A stretch of DNA of 64,000 nucleotides, taken from the NCBI GenBank assembly GCA_963728195.1, contig CAVSIX010000006.1, positions 124,001 through 188,000 of the forward strand. Reading direction: 5' to 3'. Source of the DNA: Sva-07 sp963728195 (lineage in GTDB: Bacteria; Actinomycetota; Acidimicrobiia; Acidimicrobiales; Ilumatobacteraceae). Below are positions 56,524-64,000 of this stretch, piece after piece (position 1 is the first letter of the stretch; each line of letters begins with the position of its first letter). Under the pieces are notes generated by a model. That model ran no database searches. It saw nothing but the letters and a program-made list of their open reading frames with translations, and was not told where the DNA came from. Position numbers and translations under genes: made by a program.

Positions 56524-57209
56524 TCCTCGGCATCGAGACCGCCACCGAGCGCGTCAGCGTCGCCGTCGGCGGCCACGAGGGCGTGATCGGGCTGTTCGAG
56601 ATCACCAAGGGTCGCCGCCACGTCGAGACGCTCGTGCCGGCGATCGAGTTCCTGCTGCACCAGGCCGACATCGAGCTCGACGAGATCAGCGTGGTCGCCG
56701 TCGACGTCGGACCGGGACTGTTCACCGGGATGCGCGTCGGTCTCGCCGCCGCCAAGGCGATCGCCCAGGCGTTGCGGATCCCGATGATCGGCATCTCGTC
56801 GCTCGATCTGCTCGCCTTCCCGTGCCGGCACACCGACCGGGTGGTCGTCCCGGTGATCGATGCCCGCAAGAGTGAAGTGTTCTACGCCATGTACCGCCAG
56901 GTGCCCGGTGGACTCCAGCAGGTGTCCGAGCCCACGGTCGGCCCGGTCGAGGAGCTCGTCGCCGATCTCCTGGCCCGCAGCCAGGACGTGCTGTGCGTCG
57001 GCGACGGCGCCGTGCGTTACCGCGAGGAGATCCTCGACGGTTTTCGTTGCGAGATCGGCGGCGATGCCCATCCGTCGGCGGCACCACTCGTCCAGCTCGC
57101 CCACGCGCGGGCGCTGCGCGAGGAGTGGGTGAATCCGTGGGAGGTCGAGCCGGTCTACCTGCGGGCGCCGGATGCGCAGATCAACTGGTCGACGAGGGTC
57201 ACCCGATGA
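56517..57209 (+). CDS. tsaB: tRNA threonylcarbamoyladenosine protein TsaB
   Basis: 230 residues. TsaB is the non-catalytic partner that binds TsaD. It begins LILGIETATERVSVAVGG and contains DVGPGLFTGMRVGLAAAKAIAQAL. It begins with GTG 56517 inside the tsaE end, and its stop overlaps the rimI ATG (ATGA). Confidence 0.95.
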   Translation: MLILGIETATERVSVAVGGHEGVIGLFEITKGRRHVETLVPAIEFLLHQADIELDEISVVAVDVGPGLFTGMRVGLAAAKAIAQALRIPMIGISSLDLLAFPCRHTDRVVVPVIDARKSEVFYAMYRQVPGGLQQVSEPTVGPVEELVADLLARSQDVLCVGDGAVRYREEILDGFRCEIGGDAHPSAAPLVQLAHARALREEWVNPWEVEPVYLRAPDAQINWSTRVTR

Positions 57210-57798
57210 GCGTGATCGAACGGCTGCTGCGGCGCGACGTCGACGCCGGCACCGACGTGATCGGCGGCGTCGTGCTCGAACCGATGCATCGCCGCGACCT
57301 GCGGCGCGGGGTGATGGCGATCGAGTCGGTCAGCTATCCGAAGCCGTGGTCACAGGGCGTGTTCGAGAGCGAGCTGGCGCAGGTCCGAGCGGGCGCCCGC
57401 CGGTATCTCGTCGCCGCGGCGTCGACCAGGGCCGTGGCCGTGGCCCGATCGTCGGCTACGCCGGGCTGTGGTTCAACGCCGACGAGGCACACGTCACCAA
57501 CGTGGCCGTGCAGGCGGCACAGCAACGCAGAGGCGTCGCCACGGCGTTGCTGTTGGGCCTCGCCGATGCGGCAATCGATCGGGGATGTGCCGCATGGACG
57601 CTCGAGGTGCGCGTCTCCTCGACCGGTGCGCAGGAGCTCTATCGCCGCTTCGGCTTCCGTCCAGCGGGCGTGCGGGCGCGCTACTACGAGAACACCGAGG
57701 ATGCGATCGTCATGTGGTGCAACGACATCCAGGGCGCCGAGTACCGCGCAGTGCTCGACTCGATCCGTTCCGATGCGGAACAGCGGTGGGCGCCGTGA
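57206..57798 (+). pseudogene. rimI: Ribosomal-protein-alanine N-acetyltransferase RimI, frameshifted
   Basis: A GNAT acetyltransferase split between two frames. The first part (57206 to about 57430) reads MHRRDLRRGVMAIESVSYPKPWSQ...RRYLVAAAS. The rest, in the -1-related frame, reads GPIVGYAGLWFNADEAHVTNVAVQ, then the acetyl-CoA loop QQRRGVATALLLGL and ELYRRFGFRPAGVRARYY, ending at 57798. The break lies at a short tandem GCCGTG repeat (57431-57442) after a G run (57429-57431); one added G would restore a full-length RimI. Mutation or sequence error cannot be separated here. The usual place, tsaB-rimI-tsaD, supports identity. Confidence 0.85.
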
Positions 57799-58826
57799 AC
57801 GCGCAGCCGATCGACGTCGACGAATCGACGTTGGTGCTCGGTATCGAGACGAGCTGCGACGAGACGGCGGCAGCGTTGGTGCTCGGTGGCTACGACGTCG
57901 TGTCGAGCGTGGTGTCCACCCAGGTCGAACTGCACGCGGACTTCGGCGGCGTCGTGCCCGAGATCGCGTCGCGCGCACACCTCGACGTGCTCAACCCGGT
58001 GATCGCCCGGGCCATCGTCGAGGCCGGCGTCGAGGAGGAACGCATCGATGCCGTTGCCTGCACCATCGGCCCGGGCCTGATCGGTGCGCTGCTCGTCGGC
58101 GTGTCGGCCGCCAAGGCGCTGGCGATGGCGTGGGACGTCCCGTTCGTCGGCGTCAACCACATGGAGGCCCATCTGTACGCCGCCTCGCTGGAGGATCCGA
58201 CGCTCGAGTTCCCGCTGCTCGTGCTGTTGGTCTCGGGCGGTCACACGATGCTGATCGAGATGCAGGACCACGGCCGGTACCGGCTGGTCGGCCAGACGAT
58301 CGACGATGCCGCCGGCGAGGCGTTCGACAAGGTGGCGCGGTTCCTCGACCTCGGCTATCCGGGCGGGCCGGCGATCGATCGCGCCGCGCTCGATGGCGAC
58401 CCCGAAGCGATCAGGTTCCCGCGCGCGATCATGGACGAGGGCTACGACTTCTCGTTCAGTGGGCTCAAGACCGCAGTGGTCAACTACGTGCGCAAGCATC
58501 CCGACGTGTCGTCGCAGGACGTCGCTGCATCGTTCCAGGCGGCGGTCGTGGACGTGCTCGTCACCAAGGCCCGCCGTGCGGCGGCCGAAGTGGGCGCCAC
58601 CGGCATCGTGCTCGGCGGTGGGGTGGCCGCCAACTCGCTGTTGCGAGAACAACTGCTCGATGCCTGCGAGGTCGACGGCATCCAGGGGTTCCTGCCGAGC
58701 CGCGAGATGTGCACCGACAATGCGGCGATGATCGCTGCGGCCGGTTGGCACCGCCTGCGCTCCGACGGTCCGACCCCCCTCGGCGTCGGCGCCATCCCCA
58801 ACCTGCGGCTGGATTTCCTCGACTGA
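57795..58826 (+). CDS. tsaD: tRNA N6-threonylcarbamoyladenosine transferase TsaD
   Basis: 343 residues. TsaD is the catalytic kinase-fold subunit of t6A37 synthesis. LGIETSCDETAAAL opens it. The metal motif NHMEAHLYA (H121, H125) and VSGGHTML follow, with FSGLKTAVVN and LGGGVAANSLLRE later. The start is GTG 57795, overlapping the rimI stop (GTGA). The 3' spacer contains a tandem repeat. Confidence 0.97.
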   Translation: MNAQPIDVDESTLVLGIETSCDETAAALVLGGYDVVSSVVSTQVELHADFGGVVPEIASRAHLDVLNPVIARAIVEAGVEEERIDAVACTIGPGLIGALLVGVSAAKALAMAWDVPFVGVNHMEAHLYAASLEDPTLEFPLLVLLVSGGHTMLIEMQDHGRYRLVGQTIDDAAGEAFDKVARFLDLGYPGGPAIDRAALDGDPEAIRFPRAIMDEGYDFSFSGLKTAVVNYVRKHPDVSSQDVAASFQAAVVDVLVTKARRAAAEVGATGIVLGGGVAANSLLREQLLDACEVDGIQGFLPSREMCTDNAAMIAAAGWHRLRSDGPTPLGVGAIPNLRLDFLD

Positions 58827-58828
58827 TC

Positions 58829-58990
58829 GTCGGGCCTCACCGCAGGCTGCAGCACGTCACGTGTGGTCGGCCCGACTCCGGCTCGTCGCTGGCGCTTCCC
58901 TTCTCCTCGGTCGGGCCTCACGGCGTGTCGGTGGGGGCCATGTGCGGTCGGCCCGACTCCGGCTCGTCGCTGGCGCTTCCCTCGCCGGCT
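58829..58990 (-). repeat. Two tandem 81-bp units, each with an inverted copy of the dispersed repeat
   Basis: GTCGGGCCTCAC recurs at 58829 and 58910, and a 37-bp block is identical at 58865-58901 and 58946-58982 (period 81). On the minus strand each block contains GGAAGCGCCAGCGACGAGC, then CGGAGTCGGGCCGACC. These are copies E and F of the repeat family, lying between tsaD and dus. Confidence 0.8.
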
Positions 58991-59023
58991 CCGCACGACA
59001 ATCCGTCGATAGCGTGGTGGGCC

Positions 59024-60169
59024 ATGTCGTTCCGGATCGGCCAGTTCGAGCTGTCGGCTCCTGTGGTGCTCGCCCCGATGGCGGGCGTCACCAACACGCC
59101 GTTCCGCGAGATGTGCCGGTCGTTCGCCCCGGGACTGGTCTACGTCAACGAGATGGTGATGGCGACGCCGGTCGTGCACGGCAACGCCAAGACCGACCGG
59201 ATGATCAGCTTCGGCCCCGACGAGCATCCCCGTAGCCTGCAGCTGTACGGCAGCGATCCCGACACGATGGGCCGCGCAGTCGCCAAGCTGTGCGACGCCG
59301 GACGGGTCGACCACATCGACATCAACTTCGGCTGCCCGGCGGCGAAGGTCACCCGGCGCGGCGGCGGTGCGGCGGTGCCCGCCCGTCCCGAGTTGCTGCG
59401 TGCAATCCTGCGCGCCGCAGTGTCGAACGCCTCGCCGTACGGCGTCCCGGTCACTGCGAAGTTCCGGATGGGTCTGTTCGACGACTGGCTGACCCACATC
59501 CGCACCGGCGAGGTGTGCGCCGAGGAGGGGGTCGCCGCGATCGCGCTGCATGCCCGCACCGTGCAGCAGCACTACTCCGGCGAGGCTCGTTGGGAGGCGA
59601 TCGCCGAGCTGAAGGACGCTGTCGGTTCGATCCCGGTGCTGGGCAATGGCGACATCTGGGAGGCGTCCGACGCCGTACGGATGATCGCCGAGACCGGCTG
59701 CGACGGCGTCGTGATCGGTCGTGGGTGTCTCGGGCGGCCATGGCTGTTCGGCGACCTCGTCGAGGCGCTCGCCGGTCGGCCCGTGCCGGAGAGCCGACCG
59801 CTCGGCGAGGTCTGCGCCGTGATGGTGCGACATGCTCGTCTGCTGGTCGAGCATCTGGGCGAGGACCATGCGATGCGCGACTTCCGCAAGCACACCGGCT
59901 GGTACATCAGCGGGTACCCGGTCGGCCCGGAGGTGCGGCGTCGGTTCTCGATGGTTGCATCGCTGATGGAACTCGAGGACATCGTCGCCGATCTCGATCC
60001 GACCGCCCGCATCGTCGCCGGGGGCGAGCGGATCAAGCGCGGCCACACCAACGGTCCGATCAAGGTCAGCCTTCCCGATGGGTGGCTCGACGGTCACCGT
60101 CGCGACGAGCTGCTCGACGACGTGACCGTGCCCGACGACGACCACGTGATGGCGCTCTCCGGCGGCTGA
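59024..60169 (+). CDS. dus: tRNA-dihydrouridine synthase (DusB-type)
   Basis: 381 residues. FMN-dependent reduction of tRNA uridines. APMAGVTNTPFREMCR opens it. The catalytic cysteine is C104 in NFGCPAAKVTRRGGG. HARTVQQHYSGEARW and GNGDIWEASDA (FMN and substrate contacts) follow, and VVIGRGCLGRPWLF is the late FMN phosphate motif. GGGAAV replaces the more usual GGGSAL. The ATG at 59024 is used because of the family N-terminus; the frame is open far upstream only by chance. Confidence 0.95.
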   Translation: MSFRIGQFELSAPVVLAPMAGVTNTPFREMCRSFAPGLVYVNEMVMATPVVHGNAKTDRMISFGPDEHPRSLQLYGSDPDTMGRAVAKLCDAGRVDHIDINFGCPAAKVTRRGGGAAVPARPELLRAILRAAVSNASPYGVPVTAKFRMGLFDDWLTHIRTGEVCAEEGVAAIALHARTVQQHYSGEARWEAIAELKDAVGSIPVLGNGDIWEASDAVRMIAETGCDGVVIGRGCLGRPWLFGDLVEALAGRPVPESRPLGEVCAVMVRHARLLVEHLGEDHAMRDFRKHTGWYISGYPVGPEVRRRFSMVASLMELEDIVADLDPTARIVAGGERIKRGHTNGPIKVSLPDGWLDGHRRDELLDDVTVPDDDHVMALSGG

Positions 60170-60188
60170 CCGTGACACCATGTCACTG

Positions 60189-60212
60189 TCACACCGTGCC
60201 TCACACCGTGCC
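60189..60212 (+). repeat. Tandem 12-bp duplication before maf
   Basis: TCACACCGTGCC occurs twice in direct succession (60189-60200 and 60201-60212) in the short dus-maf spacer. Confidence 0.6.
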
Positions 60213-60221
60213 GGGTCGAAC

Positions 60222-60842
60222 GTGACACTTCTGGACCTTCAGGGCCACCGGCTGGTGCTGGCGTCGGCATCGCCGCGCCGTTCCGAGCTGCTGGGTGCGG
60301 CCGGACTCGAGTTCGACGTCGTACCCGCCGACATCGACGAATCGGTCCGAGCTGGCGAGACGCCGTCCGACTATGTCGCCCGGCTGTCGTCGGAGAAGGG
60401 CGCCGCAGTCGGCGAGCGGATCGACGGCGCGGTGGTCATCGTCGCCGCCGACACCACCGTCGACGTCGACGGCCGGATCCTGGAGAAGCCCGCCGACGCC
60501 GACGACGCACGGCGGATGCTGCGACTCGTGTCGGGACGAACCCATCTCGTCCACACCGGCGTGACCGTCTCGTCCTTCGGGGTCGGGTCCGCGAGGACCG
60601 GAACGTCGGCGACGTGCGTGGTCGAGACGGCGGTGCGCTTCGTCGAGCTGACGGATCGTGCGATCGAGTGGTACCTCGCGACCGGCGAGCACGTCGGCAA
60701 GGCCGGCGCCTACGGGATCCAGGGAGCGGCGGCGGCGTTCGTCGAGCGCATCGACGGCAGCGTGACGAACGTGATCGGGCTCCCGCTCGCGCAGACGCTG
60801 GAGCTGCTGCGTGCATCACTCGCAGCGCAGGACGCCGATTAG
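60222..60842 (+). CDS. maf: Maf-family nucleotide pyrophosphatase
   Basis: 206 residues. Maf proteins hydrolyse non-canonical or canonical nucleoside triphosphates. LVLASASPRRSELLGAAG at about 10-27, VIVAADTTVDVDG near 76-88 and YGIQGAAAAFVERIDG are family motifs. I use GTG 60222 because it gives the normal N-terminus; TTG/ATG choices upstream would read through the tandem 12-bp repeat. Its stop codon lies inside the first CIRCE-like half-site of the groES regulatory region. Confidence 0.93.
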   Translation: MTLLDLQGHRLVLASASPRRSELLGAAGLEFDVVPADIDESVRAGETPSDYVARLSSEKGAAVGERIDGAVVIVAADTTVDVDGRILEKPADADDARRMLRLVSGRTHLVHTGVTVSSFGVGSARTGTSATCVVETAVRFVELTDRAIEWYLATGEHVGKAGAYGIQGAAAAFVERIDGSVTNVIGLPLAQTLELLRASLAAQDAD

Positions 60843-60865
60843 CACTCTCGGGTGCCGGTTGCCAA
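60839..60865 (+). promoter_or_regulatory. CIRCE-like operator 1 (HrcA)
   Basis: TTAGCACTC (60839-60847), 9-nt spacer, GGTTGCCAA (60857-60865). The left arm is a perfect CIRCE half-site; the right arm matches GAGTGCTAA at 6 of 9 positions. It overlaps the maf stop and the -35 element. Confidence 0.6.
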
Positions 60866-60888
60866 CTGCGGGTCGGCTCGTCTAACCT
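60859..60888 (+). promoter_or_regulatory. Predicted groES promoter
   Basis: -35 TTGCCA (60859-60864), 18-bp spacer, -10 TAACCT (60883-60888). It lies between and overlaps the two CIRCE-like operators, so HrcA binding would block it. Confidence 0.55.
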
Positions 60889-60914
60889 TGGCAGTCGCCC
60901 GGGTCGAGTGCTAA
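60888..60914 (+). promoter_or_regulatory. CIRCE operator 2 (HrcA)
   Basis: TTGGCAGTC (60888-60896), 9-nt spacer, GAGTGCTAA (60906-60914). The right arm is a perfect CIRCE half-site and the left matches at 7 of 9. It covers the expected transcription start. Confidence 0.75.
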
Positions 60915-60980
60915 CTCGTTCCGGTTCATCAGACCAACGGGATCGAACCCGCCGTGAGCAAGCCAATGGAGGCTTACACC

Positions 60981-61274
60981 ATGAACCTGAAGCCGCTGGA
61001 TGACCGCATCGTGGTCCGGCCCAACGAGGCCGAGACGCAGACCGCATCGGGTCTCGTCATCCCCGACACCGCCAAGGAGAAGCCGCAGCAGGGCGAAGTC
61101 CTCGCCGTCGGTCCGGGCAAGCGTTCCGAGACCTCGGGCGAGCTCATCCCCGTCGACATCAACGTCGGCGACACCGTCTTGTACTCGAAGTACGGCGGAA
61201 CCGAAGTTGCCGTCAATGGCGAAGACCTGCTCGTGCTCAACAGCCGCGACGTCCTCGCAGTCGTCGAGAGCTGA
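60981..61274 (+). CDS. groS: Co-chaperonin GroES
   Basis: 97 residues. GroES caps GroEL during folding. MNLKPLDDRIVVRPNEAETQ starts the protein. The mobile loop is ETQTASGLVIPDTAKEK, and YSKYGGTEV is typical. The ATG at 60981 has GGAGG (60968-60972) 8 nt upstream, which decides against the in-frame GTG 60954 and ATG 60966. It is controlled by the CIRCE-flanked promoter. Confidence 0.98.
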   Translation: MNLKPLDDRIVVRPNEAETQTASGLVIPDTAKEKPQQGEVLAVGPGKRSETSGELIPVDINVGDTVLYSKYGGTEVAVNGEDLLVLNSRDVLAVVES

Positions 61275-61348
61275 CGTCGCCTCCGCGACATCAGCACGAC
61301 TCCCAGACCGCTACCGCAACACATTCGACAGCCAGAGAGGAACCCCCA

Positions 61349-62983
61349 ATGGCAAAAGTACTGAAGTTCGACGATGAGGCCCGCCGTGCGCTCGAAGCCG
61401 GCGTCAACAAGCTGGCCGACGCCGTCCGCGTGACGATCGGCCCCAAGGGCCGCAACGTGGTGCTCGACAAGAAGTTCGGCGCCCCGACGATCACCAACGA
61501 CGGCGTGTCCATCGCCAAGGAGATCGAGCTCGAGGACCCCTTCGAGAACATGGGCGCCCAGCTCGTCAAGGAAGTGGCGACCAAGACCGACGACATCGCC
61601 GGTGACGGCACCACGACCGCCACCGTGCTCGCTCAGGCGATGGTGTCGACCGGCATGAAGAACGTCGCCGCCGGCGCCAACCCGATGGCCGTCAAGAAGG
61701 GCATCGAGAAGGCCGTCGCTGCGGCGGTCGAGTCGATCGCCAAGCAGGCCAAGGACGTCGACGACAAGTCCGACATCGCCAGCGTCGCCACCATCTCGGC
61801 GGCCGACAGCTCGATCGGCGAGGTCATCGCCGACGCCATCGACAAGGTCGGCAAGGACGGCGTCGTGACCGTCGAGGAGTCGAACACGTTCGGCACCGAG
61901 CTCGACTTCACCGAGGGCATGCAGTTCGACAAGGGCTACCTGTCGCCGTACTTCGTCACCGACGCCGAGCGCCAGGAAGTCGTCCTCGAGGACGCCTACA
62001 TCCTGCTGAACAGCGCCAAGATCTCGACGGTGCAGGCCATGCTGCCGACCCTCGAGGCCGTGATGCAGACCGGCAAGCCGCTCGTGATCATCGCCGAGGA
62101 CATCGAGGGCGAAGCCCTCGCCACGCTCGTCGTCAACAAGATCCGTGGCACGTTCAACGCGGCAGCGGTCAAGGCACCGGGCTTCGGCGACCGCCGCAAG
62201 GCGATGCTGCAGGACATGGCCGTTCTCACCGGCGGCCAGGTCGTCAGCGAAGAGGTCGGCCTCAAGCTCGAGAACGTCACCCTCGATCTGCTCGGCACGG
62301 CCAAGCGCGTCGTGATCACCAAGGACAACACCACCATCGTCGATGGTGGCGGAACCGAGGACGACATCGCGGGCCGCATCAATCAGATCAAGGCCGAGAT
62401 CGAGAACACCGACTCCGACTGGGATCGCGAGAAGCTCCAGGAGCGTCTCGCGAAGCTGGCCGGCGGTGTGGCGCTGATCAAGGTCGGCGCCGCCACCGAG
62501 GTGGAGCTGAAGGAGAAGAAGCACCGCATCGAAGACGCCGTGTCGTCGGTTCGTGCAGCCATCGAGGAAGGCGTGGTCGCCGGTGGCGGCACCGCCCTGA
62601 TCCGTGCGCGGCCGGCCGTGCAGGCCGTCGTCGACTCGCTCGAAGGCGACGAGAAGACCGGTGCCAAGACGGTGTGGGAAGCGCTCACCGCGCCGGCTCG
62701 GAACATCGCCAACAACGCCGGGCTCGAAGGCTCCGTCGTCGTTCGCGAGATCGAGGCAGCCGAAGGCTCGATGGGCATGAACGCGGCGACCGGCGAGATG
62801 ATGGACCTCATCGCCGCCGGCATCATCGACCCGGCGAAGGTGACCCGTGCGGGCCTCCAGAACGCCGCATCGATCGCTGCGATGGTGCTCACCACCGAAT
62901 GCCTCGTCGCCGACGAGCCCGAAGAAGAGGGTGCCGGCGGCATGCCCGGCGGCGGCATGGGCGGCATGGGCGGCATGATGTGA
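61349..62983 (+). CDS. groL: Chaperonin GroEL
   Basis: 544 residues. ATP-driven folding chamber. VTIGPKGRNVVLDKKFGAPTIT and GDGTTTATVLAQAM carry nucleotide-binding residues. The protein ends in the Gly/Met tail GGMGGMM characteristic of the GroES-coupled type. GAGAGGAA precedes the ATG. It is co-transcribed with groES, with a 74-bp gap. Confidence 0.99.
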   Translation: MAKVLKFDDEARRALEAGVNKLADAVRVTIGPKGRNVVLDKKFGAPTITNDGVSIAKEIELEDPFENMGAQLVKEVATKTDDIAGDGTTTATVLAQAMVSTGMKNVAAGANPMAVKKGIEKAVAAAVESIAKQAKDVDDKSDIASVATISAADSSIGEVIADAIDKVGKDGVVTVEESNTFGTELDFTEGMQFDKGYLSPYFVTDAERQEVVLEDAYILLNSAKISTVQAMLPTLEAVMQTGKPLVIIAEDIEGEALATLVVNKIRGTFNAAAVKAPGFGDRRKAMLQDMAVLTGGQVVSEEVGLKLENVTLDLLGTAKRVVITKDNTTIVDGGGTEDDIAGRINQIKAEIENTDSDWDREKLQERLAKLAGGVALIKVGAATEVELKEKKHRIEDAVSSVRAAIEEGVVAGGGTALIRARPAVQAVVDSLEGDEKTGAKTVWEALTAPARNIANNAGLEGSVVVREIEAAEGSMGMNAATGEMMDLIAAGIIDPAKVTRAGLQNAASIAAMVLTTECLVADEPEEEGAGGMPGGGMGGMGGMM

Positions 62984-62984
62984 C

Positions 62985-63072
62985 GATGATCCGCTGACGG
63001 CACGAGCCGTCGGATCATCATCCGAACCCGAACATCGAATCGAGGGAGCCCCGGGGGAGACCTCGGGGCTCC
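62985..63072 (+). terminator. Hairpins after groEL
   Basis: GATGATCC (62985-62992) pairs with GGATCATC (63012-63019) around an inner GACGG/CCGTC stem. A second hairpin, GGAGCCCCG (63045-63053) with CGGGGCTCC (63064-63072), follows. The second is the better terminator; no strong T-run is seen. Confidence 0.55.
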
Positions 63073-63124
63073 GTCGCGTCACGCACCGCCGACAAGCGGT
63101 CCGGCGCCTCCTAGGATCAGCGTC

Positions 63125-63616
63125 GTGGAGATCGAACGCGTACGACGTCCGTTCTGGACCCATCAGCTCGTCGAATATCTCCTCGGGATCGGCTTGATCA
63201 GCGCAGCCATCCAGATGCCTCAGCCCGCCGTGCCCGCCGTGCTCGGCCTCGTGATCATCCTCAATGCCGCGATCGCGAAGGGCGCTGCCGGCGCGTTCCG
63301 GTTGGCCGGCAAGCGGGTTCACCGCCAACTGGACGTGGTCGTGATGCTCCTGCTGCTCGCGGGTGCAGTCCAGCCGTGGTTCTCGATGGACAACGTCAGC
63401 CGGTTGCTGCTGGCGGGCGTCGCCTTCGTGCTGTGGTTCGTGTGGTTCCACACCGACTTCTCCGACCGGGTCCCCCGCGCGAAGCGCTCGTCGGACACGG
63501 GCGACCGGCCGTCGAGCGAGGACATCGGACGCGGAGCCGGACGCGTCGTCGGCGGTGGGGTGAATTCATTGAAGCGTTGGAAGGACTCGTTCAGCAGTGG
63601 AGCCGGCGACGACTGA
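63125..63616 (+). CDS. Small membrane protein of unknown function
   Basis: 163 residues from GTG 63125. Three to four hydrophobic segments are visible: about 15-33, 35-52, 69-85 and 91-108. A hydrophilic tail (about 112-163) is rich in Arg, Ser and Gly (RAKRSSDTGDRPSSEDIGRG). I recognise no family. It lies between groEL and a PLP-enzyme gene and is likely monocistronic or read from a promoter in the 141-bp gap. Confidence 0.65.
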   Translation: MEIERVRRPFWTHQLVEYLLGIGLISAAIQMPQPAVPAVLGLVIILNAAIAKGAAGAFRLAGKRVHRQLDVVVMLLLLAGAVQPWFSMDNVSRLLLAGVAFVLWFVWFHTDFSDRVPRAKRSSDTGDRPSSEDIGRGAGRVVGGGVNSLKRWKDSFSSGAGDD

Positions 63617-63670
63617 ACGTCGGTGGCTCCACCGACGTCGACTCGGGAGCCGGGCGGTACCGTCGGAGCG

Positions 63671-64000
63671 ATGAGCGACTGGACCCCACAGACCTGGCTC
63701 GTCGCCGGAGCCCGCAACCGGGCGCCGGGTGAGCCACTCAACGTGCCGCCGGTGTTCGCCTCCAACTTCTACCTGACCGACGAGCGCGTCTACAGCCGCT
63801 CGGAGGGAACGCCGACGACCGAAGCGTTGGAGACGTTGCTCGGTCGCCTCGACGGGGGCCGCGCACTCGCCTTTGCATCGGGAATGGCCGCGGCGGCCGT
63901 CGTGTTCCAGCGGCTCGCCGTCGGCTCGAGGATCGCCGTGCCGACCGACCCGTACCACGGCGTGGCAGGCATCGTCGCCGAGGGCGAGCGTCAGGGCCGA
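63671..64000 (+). CDS. Cys/Met-metabolism PLP-dependent enzyme, N-terminal part (partial)
   Basis: The first 110 codons of a gene that runs off the window. LNVPPVFASNFYL, then VYSRSEGTPTTEALETLLGRLDGG and ALAFASGMAAAAVVF match the N-terminal region of cystathionine gamma-synthase/gamma-lyase-type enzymes; the SGMAA turn binds the PLP phosphate. The active-site lysine would lie beyond the window. The exact reaction cannot be assigned from this fragment. Confidence 0.8.
   Translation, partial: MSDWTPQTWLVAGARNRAPGEPLNVPPVFASNFYLTDERVYSRSEGTPTTEALETLLGRLDGGRALAFASGMAAAAVVFQRLAVGSRIAVPTDPYHGVAGIVAEGERQGR

Noticed and set aside
56993..60169. A 1058-codon open frame spanning the tsaB end, rimI N-terminus, tsaD antisense-like frame and dus
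   Set aside because: Only the rimI first half and dus are coding in this frame; the middle is an out-of-frame reading of rimI and tsaD, and the frame is open because of high GC.
60954..60980. Longer GroES start at GTG 60954
   Set aside because: GGAGG at 60968-60972 is ideally placed for ATG 60981, which also matches the family N-terminus.

Overview
The window is a 64-kb piece of a high-GC chromosome. It carries most of the conserved translation and transcription superoperons, with gene order and sequences of an actinomycete-type bacterium: rpoB-rpoC, a zinc-type S14, the actinobacterial beta-prime coiled-coil insertion, and GTG starts overlapping upstream stop codons. The set of lineage-specific insertions, the extended ribosomal-protein tails and the general sequence style suggest the class Acidimicrobiia (Ilumatobacter-like). 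That placement is an inference from gene content and was not tested by a search.

Layout. 1-10.8 kb: end of nusG, then rplK-rplA, rplJ-rplL with an L10-type leader hairpin, a terminator, tandem promoters, and rpoB-rpoC. 10.9-12.5 kb: an AspT/YidE-type membrane transporter on the minus strand. 12.7-18.7 kb: rpsL-rpsG, a CBS-domain protein and a lipoprotein wedged into the str operon, then fusA, tuf and rpsJ. 18.9-23.1 kb: an accessory block (HtrA-like protease, alpha/beta hydrolase, stand-alone ATPase, LysE-type exporter) that splits the S10 operon after rpsJ. 23.5-35.5 kb: rplC to secY-adk, nearly gap-free. 35.5-37.9 kb: a TetR regulator and a convergent N-acyl-D-amino-acid-deacylase-like amidohydrolase. 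38.2-42.2 kb: infA-rpmJ-rpsM-rpsK-rpsD-rpoA-rplQ-truA. 42.2-45.5 kb: a PAS-GGDEF-EAL protein and a glycosyltransferase. 45.6-51.2 kb: rplM-rpsI-glmM and an unusually large GlmS-like enzyme. 51.2-60.8 kb: acpS, an acyl-CoA synthetase, nnrDE, alr, the t6A cluster tsaE-tsaB-rimI-tsaD, dus and maf. 61-64 kb: groES-groEL behind two CIRCE-like operators, a membrane protein and the start of a Cys/Met-metabolism PLP enzyme.

How it works together. The window supplies ribosomal proteins, the RNA polymerase core, elongation factors, the SecY channel and chaperonin. It then adds cell-wall precursor steps (GlmM, GlmS, Alr), tRNA modification (TruA, TsaB/D/E, Dus) and NAD(P)H repair. Several operon heads share a promoter form close to TTGGAN-N17-TAGCAT.

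Most interesting observations: (1) an interspersed repeat with core GGAAGCGCCAGCGACGAGC that lies in spacers and also inside coding sequence, where it encodes Ser-Ala-Ser-Asp-Glu in tails of L4, the rplV/rpsC junction and S17, including a 39-bp exact duplicate; (2) two apparent compensating frameshifts that swap the reading frame of about 180 bp in the L22 tail; (3) a tuf gene with codon usage unlike all its neighbours; (4) a frameshifted rimI inside the t6A cluster; (5) a 1120-residue GlmS-like protein; (6) infA that appears to start at CTG.
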